From assembly GCA_903822375.1 (NCBI GenBank), contig CAIJOU010000434.1, positions 1 to 11,768 of the forward strand: 11,768 nucleotides of DNA. The letters run 5' to 3'. Source of the stretch: Candidatus Hydrogenedentota bacterium (lineage in GTDB: Bacteria > Hydrogenedentota > Hydrogenedentia > Hydrogenedentales > CAITNO01). This document shows positions 1 through 6,104 of the stretch, piece by piece. The notes below the pieces were generated by a model. That model saw only the letters and a program-made list of their open reading frames with translations. It had not been told where the DNA came from and did not search any database. The position numbers and the translations under genes are program-made. Position 1 is the first letter of the stretch. Every line of letters begins with the position of its first letter.

Positions 1-31
1 CAAATGTTGTAAACGTCGCTGCTTGGGTCAT
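1..31 (-). CDS. 5' end of a divergent gene leaving the window (partial, unidentified)
   Basis: Reading the minus strand, an ATG at 31-29 opens a frame that stays open to the window edge and encodes MTQAATFTTF. A purine-rich GAAAGGA (46-40) lies 8 nt upstream as a ribosome binding site. A good promoter (-35 TTGATT, -10 TATAAT) lies further upstream on the same strand, giving a start site near 54 and a leader of about 23 nt. An alternative ATG at 47-45 (reading MKGTLHDPSSDVYNI) would leave a leader of only about 7 nt, so it is less likely if the promoter is right. Ten codons are too few to name a family. The call rests on signal context rather than on protein similarity. Confidence 0.35.
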   Translation of the reverse strand, partial: MTQAATFTTF

Positions 32-59
32 GGAGGGTTCCTTTCATTTGTCTTTCCAT

Positions 60-107
60 AATTATACCCGGGTAATAATGAAGAATCAATATTACCCGGA
101 TATAATT
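60..107. repeat. 48-bp near-perfect inverted repeat (mirrored promoter/operator)
   Basis: Arms 60-79 and 88-107 are reverse complements at 18 of 20 positions (mismatches at 67/100 and 78/89) around an 8-nt centre, GAAGAATC. Each arm carries a TACCCGG-R-TA core and an outward-facing TATAAT box: 66-61 on the minus strand and 101-106 on the plus strand. Only the minus-strand box has a good -35. On the plus side the expected -35 position (about 78-83, ATGAAG) is poor, so plus-strand transcription would need an activator. I cannot name the regulator. An intrinsic terminator is unlikely because no T tract is confined to one side. Confidence 0.7.
61..89 (-). promoter_or_regulatory. Minus-strand sigma70-type promoter with palindrome in the spacer
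   Basis: On the minus strand, TTGATT (89-84) is followed after exactly 17 bp by a perfect TATAAT (66-61). The spacer and the edge of the -10 box contain the perfect 10-bp palindrome TACCCGGGTA (65-74), where a regulator could compete with RNA polymerase. The promoter points to the divergent gene starting at 31. Element match and spacing are good for an unaided reading; activity is inferred. Confidence 0.55.
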
Positions 108-318
108 GGTTTCCTCAATCCATCCAAGAGGAGAACTCCTTAAAGGCGCGGATGGCCCAAGGGCACTCCTTGACGGTTTCGAGGTTTCTCCCTGACTTTC
201 CGTGATGCTTGCGCAAAAATCCTGTCCGGCAAGCGCAGAAGAACTACCTTTGCGCAATAAAGGCAATGGAAATGTACTGAGGCGGGCCCCGGAATCGGCG
301 GTTACAATTCCGTTACAT

Positions 319-337
319 TTTCAGACCGGTTCTGAAA
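319..337 (+). promoter_or_regulatory. Dyad/hairpin in the leader of the cytochrome gene
   Basis: TTTCAGA (319-325) and TCTGAAA (331-337) are exact reverse complements around the loop CCGGT, 35 nt before the ATG at 373. It could be an operator half-site pair or an mRNA hairpin just upstream of the GAGGAG ribosome binding site (358-363). No T tract follows, so it is not an intrinsic terminator. Confidence 0.4.
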
Positions 338-372
338 GGCAGATGGAAACAGGCACTGAGGAGACAACATAT

Positions 373-2817
373 ATGAGAAACAGTGAAAACGGATGTAGGT
401 GGCTTTTGAAGGGCGTGATGCCCGCAGTGGTTTTGGTGTTGGGGGTTCTGGGTATGGCGGCTCTATTCTCACAGAGCGCATGGGCAGAGGGGTCTGAGGG
501 TTCGGGGGACGGCGGCTACTCTTCGCGGGGAGGATCTCTGACGGTGACGATAAGCCCCTCGGCCGCACGAGACGCGGGAGCGCAGTGGCGTGTGGACGGA
601 GGCAGTTACCGGAACAGTGGCTCCACCGTGGGCGGACTATCCGAAGGCTCGCACACGGTATCGTACAAAGCCATCAGCGGATGGACGACACCATCGAATC
701 AAAGGGTTGATGTGAGAAATTCAAGAACAACCTCCACATCGGCCACCTACGTTCGGACCACACAAACGACCGGGTCGCTGCAGGTGAACCTGCTTCCCGC
801 CGGGGCTGTGAGTGCGGGCGCACAATGGAGCGTTGACGGCGGCGACATGCAGAACAGCGGCGCGACGGTAACGGGACTTTCCGCGGGTAGCCATTCCGTG
901 ACCTTTAAGACGGTCAGCGGATACACCACGCCGGCGGGCCAGACCGTCACCGTGACGGCCAATGCAGTCACAACGGCGACGGGCACCTACACGGCCGTTG
1001 CGACCACGGGCTCACTTCAGGTGAATCTGCTTCCCGCGGGTGCAATCACCGCCGGCGCCAAATGGCAGGTTGACGGCGGTGCACTGCAGAACAGCGGGGC
1101 AACCGTAACCAGTCTTTCGACCGGCAGCCATACGGTGACCTTTGGCAACGCCACGGGTTACACCGCACCGGCCAGCCAGACGGTCAACATTCTCGCGAAC
1201 GCCCTGACAACTGCAACGGGCAACTACACGGCCGTGGCTCCCCAGACAGGTTCCCTTTCCGTTACCCTGCTCCCGGCGGCGGCAGTGACTGCCGGTGCAC
1301 GGTGGCAGGTGGACGGCGGCGCCATGCAAAGCAGCGGCGCGACCGTGGCCGGCCTTTCCGTGGGCAGCCACACTGTGGCCTTCAGTACGGTTAGCGGCTA
1401 CACCACGCCGGGCAGCCAAACCGTTTCCATCCTTGCGAATGCGACCGCGACCGCGACAGGCACCTACGTGGCGGTCAGCCAAACCGGCACGGGCTCGCTT
1501 CAAGTCACGCTTCAGCCGTCCGCCGCTGTTAGCGCCGGGGCAAAGTGGAGCGTAGACGGCGGCGCGGTCCAGTCAGGTGGAAACGTTGTTAGCGGCCTGT
1601 CCGCCGGCACCCACGTGCTGTCCTTTGCCGTCGTGGCCAAGTGGATCAAGCCGGTTAGCCAGACGATTACCATAACGGCCAATCAGACGGCGACTGCTTC
1701 CGGAACTTACACACAGCAGCTCTCCTCCACGAGCATGGTGGTCCTGGGCTACAACGAACTGGGCATGCACTGCATGAACGAGGACTTCTCGGACTTCATG
1801 ATTCTGCCCCCCTACAACAACTTCCATGCACAGGTCATCCGCCGCGGCGGCGAGCCCTCTATCGTGCAGAGCGGTGTCACGGTGAGCTACACGGTCCCGG
1901 GCAACACAACGTCCGCAGACAAGACCAATTTCTGGACCTATGCCCCCGCACTGTTCGGCCAGTCCTTCGCACCGAATGTGGGTCTGACGGGAAACAAGCT
2001 GAGCGGCACTTTGGTGTCCGGTGCGCCCGACGGCCGCACCGACTGGGGTGTGACCGGCATTCCAATCACTCCGCTGGATGACACCCGCACGTTGAATCCC
2101 TATCAGCTCGCAACAGTCACGGTCGCGCAGAACGGCACAAATGTCTGCCAGACCCAGGCCCCGGTGCCGGTGTCTTGGGAGATTAGCTGCGAGATTTGCC
2201 ACAACACGCCCGGAATGACCCCCGGCATGGACATTCTGACCGCGCACGACGCGATGCACGGCACGGACCTCGTGAACAACAGGCCGGTGGCTTGCGGTTC
2301 CTGTCACGCCCAGCCCGAACTGGGCTTCCCGGGGGTTTCCGGAATTCCGACGCTGTCCAGTGCCATGCACTCGGCTCACGCGCCGCGCATGGCCATGGCG
2401 AATCTCGACGTGGCGTGCTACGCCTGCCACCCGGGATTTAAGACACAGTGCCTGCGCGACGTCCACTACCTGAACGGCATGACCTGTGTGAACTGCCACG
2501 GCGACATGACAGCAGTTGCGGACCCATCGCGCACACCGTGGGTCAATGAGCCCTCTTGCGGCGGCTGCCATACCTCCATGGCGCCCTCTGGGTTCGAGTT
2601 TGAGCAGCCCAACACGCTGTTCCGCAACTCCAAGGGCCATCACAATGTCATGTGCGCAAGCTGTCACGGCAGCCCGCACGCGATTACGCCGACGAACACG
2701 ATCGAGGACAACATTCAGGCGATCGCCGACCAGGGACACGCCGGCACGATCGACACCTGCACCGTGTGCCATACCAGCACGCCCAACGAAGCCTTCCCGC
2801 ACCGTGCTGGAGGCTGA
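373..2817 (+). CDS. Exported seven-heme cytochrome c with five PEGA-like repeats
   Basis: This 814-aa protein is expected outside the cytoplasm and probably carries electrons. The start at 373 is preferred over the upstream in-frame GTG/ATG (202, 205, 343) because GAGGAG sits 9 nt before it. The new N terminus is also a textbook Sec signal: basic NGCRWLLKG, a hydrophobic core, then QSAWA|EG at about residue 37. Residues 54-450 are five tandem ~80-residue repeats, typically GSLQVNLLPAGA...WQVDGG...SGATV.GLS.GSHTV.F..VSGYTTP..QTV.I.AN, resembling PEGA/Ig-like surface domains. A middle domain starts near 455 with LGYNELGMHCMNEDFSDFM. Seven CxxCH heme c sites follow at residues 606, 641, 682, 705, 729, 761 and 796, with many extra His (AMHSAH, GHH, GHAG, FPHR) able to act as distal ligands. 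Cys693 in CLRDVH is a non-canonical extra Cys...His. No C-terminal membrane helix or sorting motif is visible, so anchoring is unknown. Electron partners are not encoded nearby. Confidence 0.88.
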   Translation: MRNSENGCRWLLKGVMPAVVLVLGVLGMAALFSQSAWAEGSEGSGDGGYSSRGGSLTVTISPSAARDAGAQWRVDGGSYRNSGSTVGGLSEGSHTVSYKAISGWTTPSNQRVDVRNSRTTSTSATYVRTTQTTGSLQVNLLPAGAVSAGAQWSVDGGDMQNSGATVTGLSAGSHSVTFKTVSGYTTPAGQTVTVTANAVTTATGTYTAVATTGSLQVNLLPAGAITAGAKWQVDGGALQNSGATVTSLSTGSHTVTFGNATGYTAPASQTVNILANALTTATGNYTAVAPQTGSLSVTLLPAAAVTAGARWQVDGGAMQSSGATVAGLSVGSHTVAFSTVSGYTTPGSQTVSILANATATATGTYVAVSQTGTGSLQVTLQPSAAVSAGAKWSVDGGAVQSGGNVVSGLSAGTHVLSFAVVAKWIKPVSQTITITANQTATASGTYTQQLSSTSMVVLGYNELGMHCMNEDFSDFMILPPYNNFHAQVIRRGGEPSIVQSGVTVSYTVPGNTTSADKTNFWTYAPALFGQSFAPNVGLTGNKLSGTLVSGAPDGRTDWGVTGIPITPLDDTRTLNPYQLATVTVAQNGTNVCQTQAPVPVSWEISCEICHNTPGMTPGMDILTAHDAMHGTDLVNNRPVACGSCHAQPELGFPGVSGIPTLSSAMHSAHAPRMAMANLDVACYACHPGFKTQCLRDVHYLNGMTCVNCHGDMTAVADPSRTPWVNEPSCGGCHTSMAPSGFEFEQPNTLFRNSKGHHNVMCASCHGSPHAITPTNTIEDNIQAIADQGHAGTIDTCTVCHTSTPNEAFPHRAGG
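532..1722 (+). repeat. Five tandem ~240-bp coding repeats (PEGA-like)
   Basis: Units begin at 532, 772, 1009, 1249 and 1492, so periods are 240, 237, 240 and 243 bp, always in frame. Each unit begins GSL-x-V and contains VDGG, SG-x-x-V-x-GLS-x-GSH and a closing TGTY-like strand. Unit 1 is the most diverged and lacks the TANxTTTATGTY ending. Units 2-4 are most alike. Length differences are whole codons, consistent with expansion by recombination and later drift. Confidence 0.85.
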
Positions 2818-2870
2818 TACCTCAGTCCTGTGAATAACAGGCGCAAAGAACAGCGCGAGATTTAGACGCA

Positions 2871-2906
2871 GCAGGGGCCGTTCCGACGGCCCCTGCTCCC
2901 TTTCTT
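2871..2906 (+). terminator. Intrinsic terminator of the cytochrome gene
   Basis: GCAGGGGCCG (2871-2880) pairs perfectly over 10 bp with CGGCCCCTGC (2887-2896) around a 6-nt loop. TCCCTTTCTT follows. It lies 54 nt after the cytochrome stop codon. Confidence 0.85.
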
Positions 2907-3050
2907 ACGGAGAGGCACACTCCTTCAGACACATCGTCGTCCAAGGAGACGGTGGCGTCGAACTTTGAATTCATGCCTTTTGACGTGAAATCGGTTCAGC
3001 AGACAATTCCGGCAAAACCAAAGGGCCGCTCAAATGGTCAATAGACAATG

Positions 3051-3081
3051 TTGTGTATCCGTTCGAAACGGTTGATATAAA
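3051..3081 (+). promoter_or_regulatory. Candidate promoter with long spacer and internal dyad
   Basis: TTGTGT (3051-3056) and an extended -10 TGATATAAA (TATAAA at 3076-3081) are separated by 19 bp. The spacer contains CCGTT-CGA-AACGG (3059-3071), a 5-bp-arm dyad. A 19-bp spacer with an internal dyad is the layout used by MerR-type activators, but no MerR gene is visible here and the arms are short. The predicted start site near 3088 gives a leader of about 90 nt. Confidence 0.35.
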
Positions 3082-3135
3082 GCGGGTTTGTCGATTTGCC
3101 GCTTCTGCATATGGCCCGAAAACACCGCGAGAGGT

Positions 3136-3154
3136 CTTGAACAGACCGTTCAAG
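3136..3154 (+). promoter_or_regulatory. Leader hairpin/dyad before the ceramidase-like gene
   Basis: CTTGAAC (3136-3142) and GTTCAAG (3148-3154) are exact reverse complements around AGACC, 22 nt upstream of the ATG and 11 nt before the AGGAG ribosome binding site (3166-3170). It could be an operator or an mRNA stem near the ribosome site. No regulator is identified. Confidence 0.35.
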
Positions 3155-3176
3155 GTCTTCGCATAAGGAGCAAGAC

Positions 3177-4610
3177 ATGGCGTTGTGGAAAAAGATCCTG
3201 CTTGGAATTACCACTGTGTTTCTGGTTGCGGTGGTGCTTTTTTTGGTGTGCATTGGACCGTGGCCTGCATACAACTCCGGATTTGAGGGCACGAGATATT
3301 TCGCCCAGGACGTTGCCGCGATAGACCAGCACGCGCAATTGAACAAGTTCTCCTCCACTCCGGGGCATTTGCAGGCCGGGTGGGGCGCAGCCTTGATGAA
3401 TCCCGAACCTGGCCTGCCGATGGCCGGATACGGTGCCCGTCATAATCCGCTCCAATACTTCTCTGGCGGTCAGGCCAAGCTTCTGGCGACGGGCGTCCAT
3501 GATGACTTGCACGTGAAGGCACTGGCACTTAGCGACGGTACCGACACCACGGTAATAGTCGGCGCCGACATGCTGCTGGTCCCGCCCAATGTTGCGGAGG
3601 CGGTCCGCAGGGAAGTGGCACGCCAGACTCCGTTGACTGCAAACAATATACTTTTCGGCGCAAGCCACACCCACGACAGCGTGGGGGCGTGGGGACCGGG
3701 TCTGGCCGCCTTTGTGACCGGGGGGAAGTATGATCCCAAGGTAGTCACATTCCTGACCGCGGCGTTTACCCAGGCGATTTTGGACGCCTACAAGAACCTT
3801 GCCCCGGCGAAGATGGCGCACGGCTCCTTCAACGCGGAGCAGTTCATCCACAACCGCGCGCGCAAAGCCTCCGTGGACAGCAGACTGAGCTATCTTGTGG
3901 TTGAAAAGGAAGATGGCAAGCGTTGCATGCTGCTTCGTTACTCGGCACACCCGACAACAGTGGGGTCGCATTTCACGCAGTTTACGGCGGAGTTCCCAGG
4001 TTATCTTCAGTCGACCCTGGAAAAGGCGCTGCCGAACACCACGGTGGAATATATAGGCGGATCGCTCGGCAGCTCAGGTCCCAATGCTCCGCAGGGGTCG
4101 AGCGACATCGAGCGCGCTCAGGCGATGGGGGAGGGTCTGGCGAAGATGGTTCTGGCCAATGTGGACCCGGCGAATCTCAAATGGCAAACCAATGTGGAAG
4201 TCGCCAGTATTGGCATTCCGGTGGCGCTGCCGCCCTTCCAGATGCGCGTGACTCCGAAACTGCGCCTTTCGCCGATGCTTCCCTGGTTGTTGGGTGTTCC
4301 TCATGAGGGCTGGATGCAGTCAGTACGGGTTGGCGACATGTTCTTCGTTGGCCTGCCCGGTGACTTCAGCGGTGAAATCAGCGCAGATTGGGCGGCCTGG
4401 GCGGCGGGCAAGGGCTATGACCTGTGGGCTTCCAGTTTCTGCACGGCCTACATCGGCTACATTTCTCCGGACAAGTATTACAACAATCCGGGCGCAACTG
4501 GTGAGTATGAAACGGGGATGATGTCGTGGACCGGTCCGCACCAGGAAGCGTTCTTCACGGAGCTGATGAAGCGCATGTTTGACGACTTGACCAAGGCTCC
4601 GGCGGCCTGA
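3177..4610 (+). CDS. Membrane-anchored neutral/alkaline ceramidase-domain hydrolase
   Basis: This 477-aa protein resembles the N-terminal catalytic domain of neutral/alkaline non-lysosomal ceramidases, Zn amidases that split the N-acyl bond of ceramide. AGGAG lies 6 nt before the ATG. Residues 5-27 form one hydrophobic segment after MALWKK, so it is probably an inner-membrane anchor or uncleaved signal with the enzyme facing the periplasm. Visible landmarks are MAGYGAR near 82; GASHTHDSVGAWGP with His164 and His166 in the HxH zinc region; YSAHPTTVG with His258; GGSLGSSGPN (294-303) at the place of the nucleophile loop; LPGDFSGEIS near 394-401 with Glu400; and YETGMMSWTGP from Tyr444. These follow the family order of two His, Glu and Tyr zinc ligands. 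It is shorter than full-length bacterial ceramidases (about 650 aa or more) because the C-terminal beta domain is absent. The loop reads GSSGPN where relatives usually have a GD-x-SPN-type motif, so the substrate may not be ceramide. It is flanked by terminators on both sides and is thus probably monocistronic. Confidence 0.85.
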   Translation: MALWKKILLGITTVFLVAVVLFLVCIGPWPAYNSGFEGTRYFAQDVAAIDQHAQLNKFSSTPGHLQAGWGAALMNPEPGLPMAGYGARHNPLQYFSGGQAKLLATGVHDDLHVKALALSDGTDTTVIVGADMLLVPPNVAEAVRREVARQTPLTANNILFGASHTHDSVGAWGPGLAAFVTGGKYDPKVVTFLTAAFTQAILDAYKNLAPAKMAHGSFNAEQFIHNRARKASVDSRLSYLVVEKEDGKRCMLLRYSAHPTTVGSHFTQFTAEFPGYLQSTLEKALPNTTVEYIGGSLGSSGPNAPQGSSDIERAQAMGEGLAKMVLANVDPANLKWQTNVEVASIGIPVALPPFQMRVTPKLRLSPMLPWLLGVPHEGWMQSVRVGDMFFVGLPGDFSGEISADWAAWAAGKGYDLWASSFCTAYIGYISPDKYYNNPGATGEYETGMMSWTGPHQEAFFTELMKRMFDDLTKAPAA

Positions 4611-4643
4611 CGGGGCGGGCGTTACCGGAAAGAATGGATTCTG

Positions 4644-4680
4644 AAGCGGGGGCCACGATAGCGCGGCCCCCGCTTTCTTT
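4644..4680 (+). terminator. Intrinsic terminator after the ceramidase-like gene
   Basis: AAGCGGGGGCC (4644-4654) pairs with GGCCCCCGCTT (4665-4675) over 11 bp with a 10-nt loop, then TCTTT. It lies 33 nt past the stop at 4608-4610 and before the end of the convergent gene at 4704. Read on the minus strand, only a short TTC follows the stem, so it mainly serves the plus-strand gene. Confidence 0.8.
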
Positions 4681-4703
4681 GAATACTGAAGGGGAGAAAT
4701 GGG

Positions 4704-5828
4704 TCACTTTCCGCCTGCCAGCACAGCGGAAATGGGTTTGCCGGCCTTGGGAACGGCGGCGCTGAAGTCTTCACCCAGAAACGCGGCGACTGTGGCGGCA
4801 ACCTGGCTCTCTGTCACGCGGTCCGTCTGGCTGCGCTCGCCCAAGGGGGCGGTGTCCGGACCTATGAAGGCCATCCAGATATTCTTGGACGCGTCGATCT
4901 TTTCTCCGTGGCTCTTCCATTCCTCGGGCGCATTGCCCCGGCCATGGTCGGCGCAGAAGATCAATGTGGTCTTGCCACGGTACTTGCGCATGGACTGCGC
5001 GGTTTCCCAGAGCGTTTTCAGTGCGGCATCGGCGCGGCGGGCGGATTCGAGATACTTGTCATAGCGACCCTCATGGGCCCATTCATCGGTTTCACCGAGA
5101 GAGACGTACAGCACGCGCGGTTTCTCCCGCTGCAGGTACACCAGCGCGGTCTCCAGCGTGAGTGAATCAAAGGGTTCTCCCGCCCAGTACCGGATCGTTT
5201 CCTGTTTGAGCCGGTTCAGGAGCGCATATTCCGGCGTTGGTTTCCCAAATGTCATGGGCTCATAGCCGGCGTTCACAAGAAGGCCGCTGCGTTTGACGTT
5301 GAGGATGAAGGGAAACAGGTCCCAAGCCCCAAAGGCAGCCACCTTGCCGTGATACTGCTTCATATTGTTGAGCCATTCAAGCACATTCAGGTTGGGATTG
5401 TACGTCTTGTTGTTGCTGTTGACCGCCGGGTCTCCAAAGCCGCAGAAGACCTCGCTGTATCCCGGATAGGAGAAATTGAAGCCGTTGGTTACCTGGGCGA
5501 CGCTGCCCTTGTTCTGGTTGCCGAAAAGCTGGCCTTCCTTGGCGACAACATGCCACAAAAAAGGCATGAGTGCTTCACGACGGGCCTCTGGAGAGTCACG
5601 CCAGAAGGCAATTCTTGCCGGGTCAAGGTCCTTCTTTTCAGCTTCCTGCCTCTTGAACAGGCGTTCTTCCGCCCCGGTAAACACCTCCTGCCAGCGCAGG
5701 CCGTCGGTCATTACAAAGATGATGTTTTGGGTGCGGTGTGTCTGAAAGGGGGCGTCCGCCGCATGCGCAAGGGCGGACAAGACAAGGAACAGAACAAGGG
5801 TCATTATGGAGCGGGGACACGATTTCAT
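4704..5828 (-). CDS. Secreted alkaline-phosphatase-superfamily hydrolase (phosphatase/phosphodiesterase/sulfatase-like)
   Basis: This 374-aa enzyme belongs to the metal-dependent alkaline phosphatase superfamily. The Sec signal MKSCPRSIMTLVLFLVLSALAHA is cleaved at about residue 23, so it acts outside the cytoplasm. The superfamily metal ligands appear in order: Asp42 in FVMTDGLRWQEVF, Asp248 and His252 in GETDEWAHEGRY, Asp294-His295 in CADHGRG, and His307 in SHGEK. The nucleophile should lie in NGFNFSYPGYSEVFCG (115-130), with Ser120 or Ser125 as candidates; relatives have a Ser/Thr here. The substrate (phosphate monoester, diester or sulfate) cannot be told from the sequence. The start is supported by GGAGG (5843-5839) 10 nt upstream. 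It is convergent with the ceramidase-like gene and divergent from the PP2C gene, hence likely transcribed alone. No export or phosphate-starvation gene accompanies it. Confidence 0.85.
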   Translation of the reverse strand: MKSCPRSIMTLVLFLVLSALAHAADAPFQTHRTQNIIFVMTDGLRWQEVFTGAEERLFKRQEAEKKDLDPARIAFWRDSPEARREALMPFLWHVVAKEGQLFGNQNKGSVAQVTNGFNFSYPGYSEVFCGFGDPAVNSNNKTYNPNLNVLEWLNNMKQYHGKVAAFGAWDLFPFILNVKRSGLLVNAGYEPMTFGKPTPEYALLNRLKQETIRYWAGEPFDSLTLETALVYLQREKPRVLYVSLGETDEWAHEGRYDKYLESARRADAALKTLWETAQSMRKYRGKTTLIFCADHGRGNAPEEWKSHGEKIDASKNIWMAFIGPDTAPLGERSQTDRVTESQVAATVAAFLGEDFSAAVPKAGKPISAVLAGGK

Positions 5829-5903
5829 GACGGTGTTTCCTCCAGGTGCTTTGCGGGACCGGCGCTGACAATCGAAATGATCCGCTTGTGCCCCACCTGT
5901 TCA

Positions 5904-5933
5904 ATTTTCCGACAAGGCCGGCCTTCAGGTCAA
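5904..5933 (-). promoter_or_regulatory. Candidate promoter of the phosphatase-like gene, palindrome in spacer
   Basis: On the minus strand TTGACC (5933-5928) is separated by 18 bp from GAAAAT (5909-5904). The spacer contains the perfect 12-bp palindrome AAGGCCGGCCTT (5914-5925), positioned like an operator. The predicted start near 5897 leaves a leader of about 69 nt. The -10 is only a 4/6 match, so this is tentative. Confidence 0.4.
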
Positions 5934-6031
5934 CCGCTTTCCTTGTTGCAGGCGCACATTGGACTGGAGATGGAACAAGATCGTACTCTAAATGCAGGCG
6001 CATGTCGCTGTGACGCAGATGCGAAAGCCTG

Positions 6032-6070
6032 CTGGTGTTTGCTCCCATAATCCCGGTGGAGCGACACCAG
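6032..6070 (+). promoter_or_regulatory. Long two-part hairpin in front of the PP2C gene
   Basis: CTGGTGT (6032-6038) pairs with ACACCAG (6064-6070), and inside it GCTCC (6041-6045) pairs with GGAGC (6058-6062). The two helices are separated by a TT/G internal loop and closed by a 12-nt loop containing CATAAT (6046-6051), a possible -10 without a good -35. It ends 34 nt before the ATG. It could be an operator around a promoter or a structured mRNA leader. No T tract follows, so it is not a terminator. Confidence 0.45.
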
Positions 6071-6104
6071 AGGGTTCTGACGACATAAGGAAAATGTAGC
6101 AACC

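Larger units (their letters stand above)
32..372. other. Intergenic/leader region between divergent genes
   Basis: Besides the inverted repeat at 60-107, this 341-bp stretch holds three weaker items. AGGAG-AA-CTCCT is a small dyad at 129-140. A 17-codon frame (152-205, ATG to TGA, reading MAQGHSLTVSRFLPDFP) has AAAGG 5 nt before its start, and its TGA overlaps an ATG (205-207) that is in frame with the cytochrome. A 7-bp dyad lies at 319-337. TTGACG at 170-175 resembles a -35 but has no convincing -10 at the right distance. The frame upstream of 373 is open back to a GTG at 202 but reads as low-complexity sequence with no domain. Confidence 0.5.
2818..3176. other. Intergenic region before the ceramidase-like gene
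   Basis: This 359-bp gap contains the terminator at 2871-2906, then about 270 bp without a supported gene. It also holds two promoter-like pairs: TTGACG (2978-2983) with GACAAT (3000-3005) at 16 bp, and TTGTGT (3051-3056) with TATAAA (3076-3081). A hairpin at 3136-3154 lies close to the next start. Short open frames here (for example 2971-3153 on the minus strand) look like chance. Confidence 0.5.

Noticed and set aside
202..372. Upstream extension of the cytochrome frame (GTG 202, ATG 205 or ATG 343)
   Set aside because: These starts would bury the signal peptide 10-57 residues inside the protein. The ATG at 373 has a well-placed GAGGAG and an ideal signal sequence.
532..1722. CRISPR-like or mobile repeat array
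   Set aside because: The ~240-bp units are in-frame coding repeats with whole-codon length differences and protein-level conservation, not short identical repeats with spacers.
1573..2802. 409-codon open frame on the minus strand opposite the cytochrome heme domain
   Set aside because: The plus strand has a signal peptide, repeats and seven CxxCH motifs. The antisense product is rich in Arg, His, Val and Ala with no domain, as expected for a shadow in GC-rich DNA.
3150..3971. 273-codon open frame on the minus strand opposite the ceramidase-like gene
   Set aside because: It has no recognisable motif and no ribosome binding site, and it lies fully over a gene with clear family motifs.
4644..4680. 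Bidirectional terminator shared with the convergent phosphatase-like gene
   Set aside because: The minus-strand side of the stem is followed by TTCAGAATCC rather than a T tract, so only plus-strand termination is supported.
5349..6050. 233-codon open frame on the plus strand opposite the phosphatase-like gene and its promoter region
   Set aside because: It overlaps the coding strand of a well-supported gene and crosses its promoter; the product has no domain.
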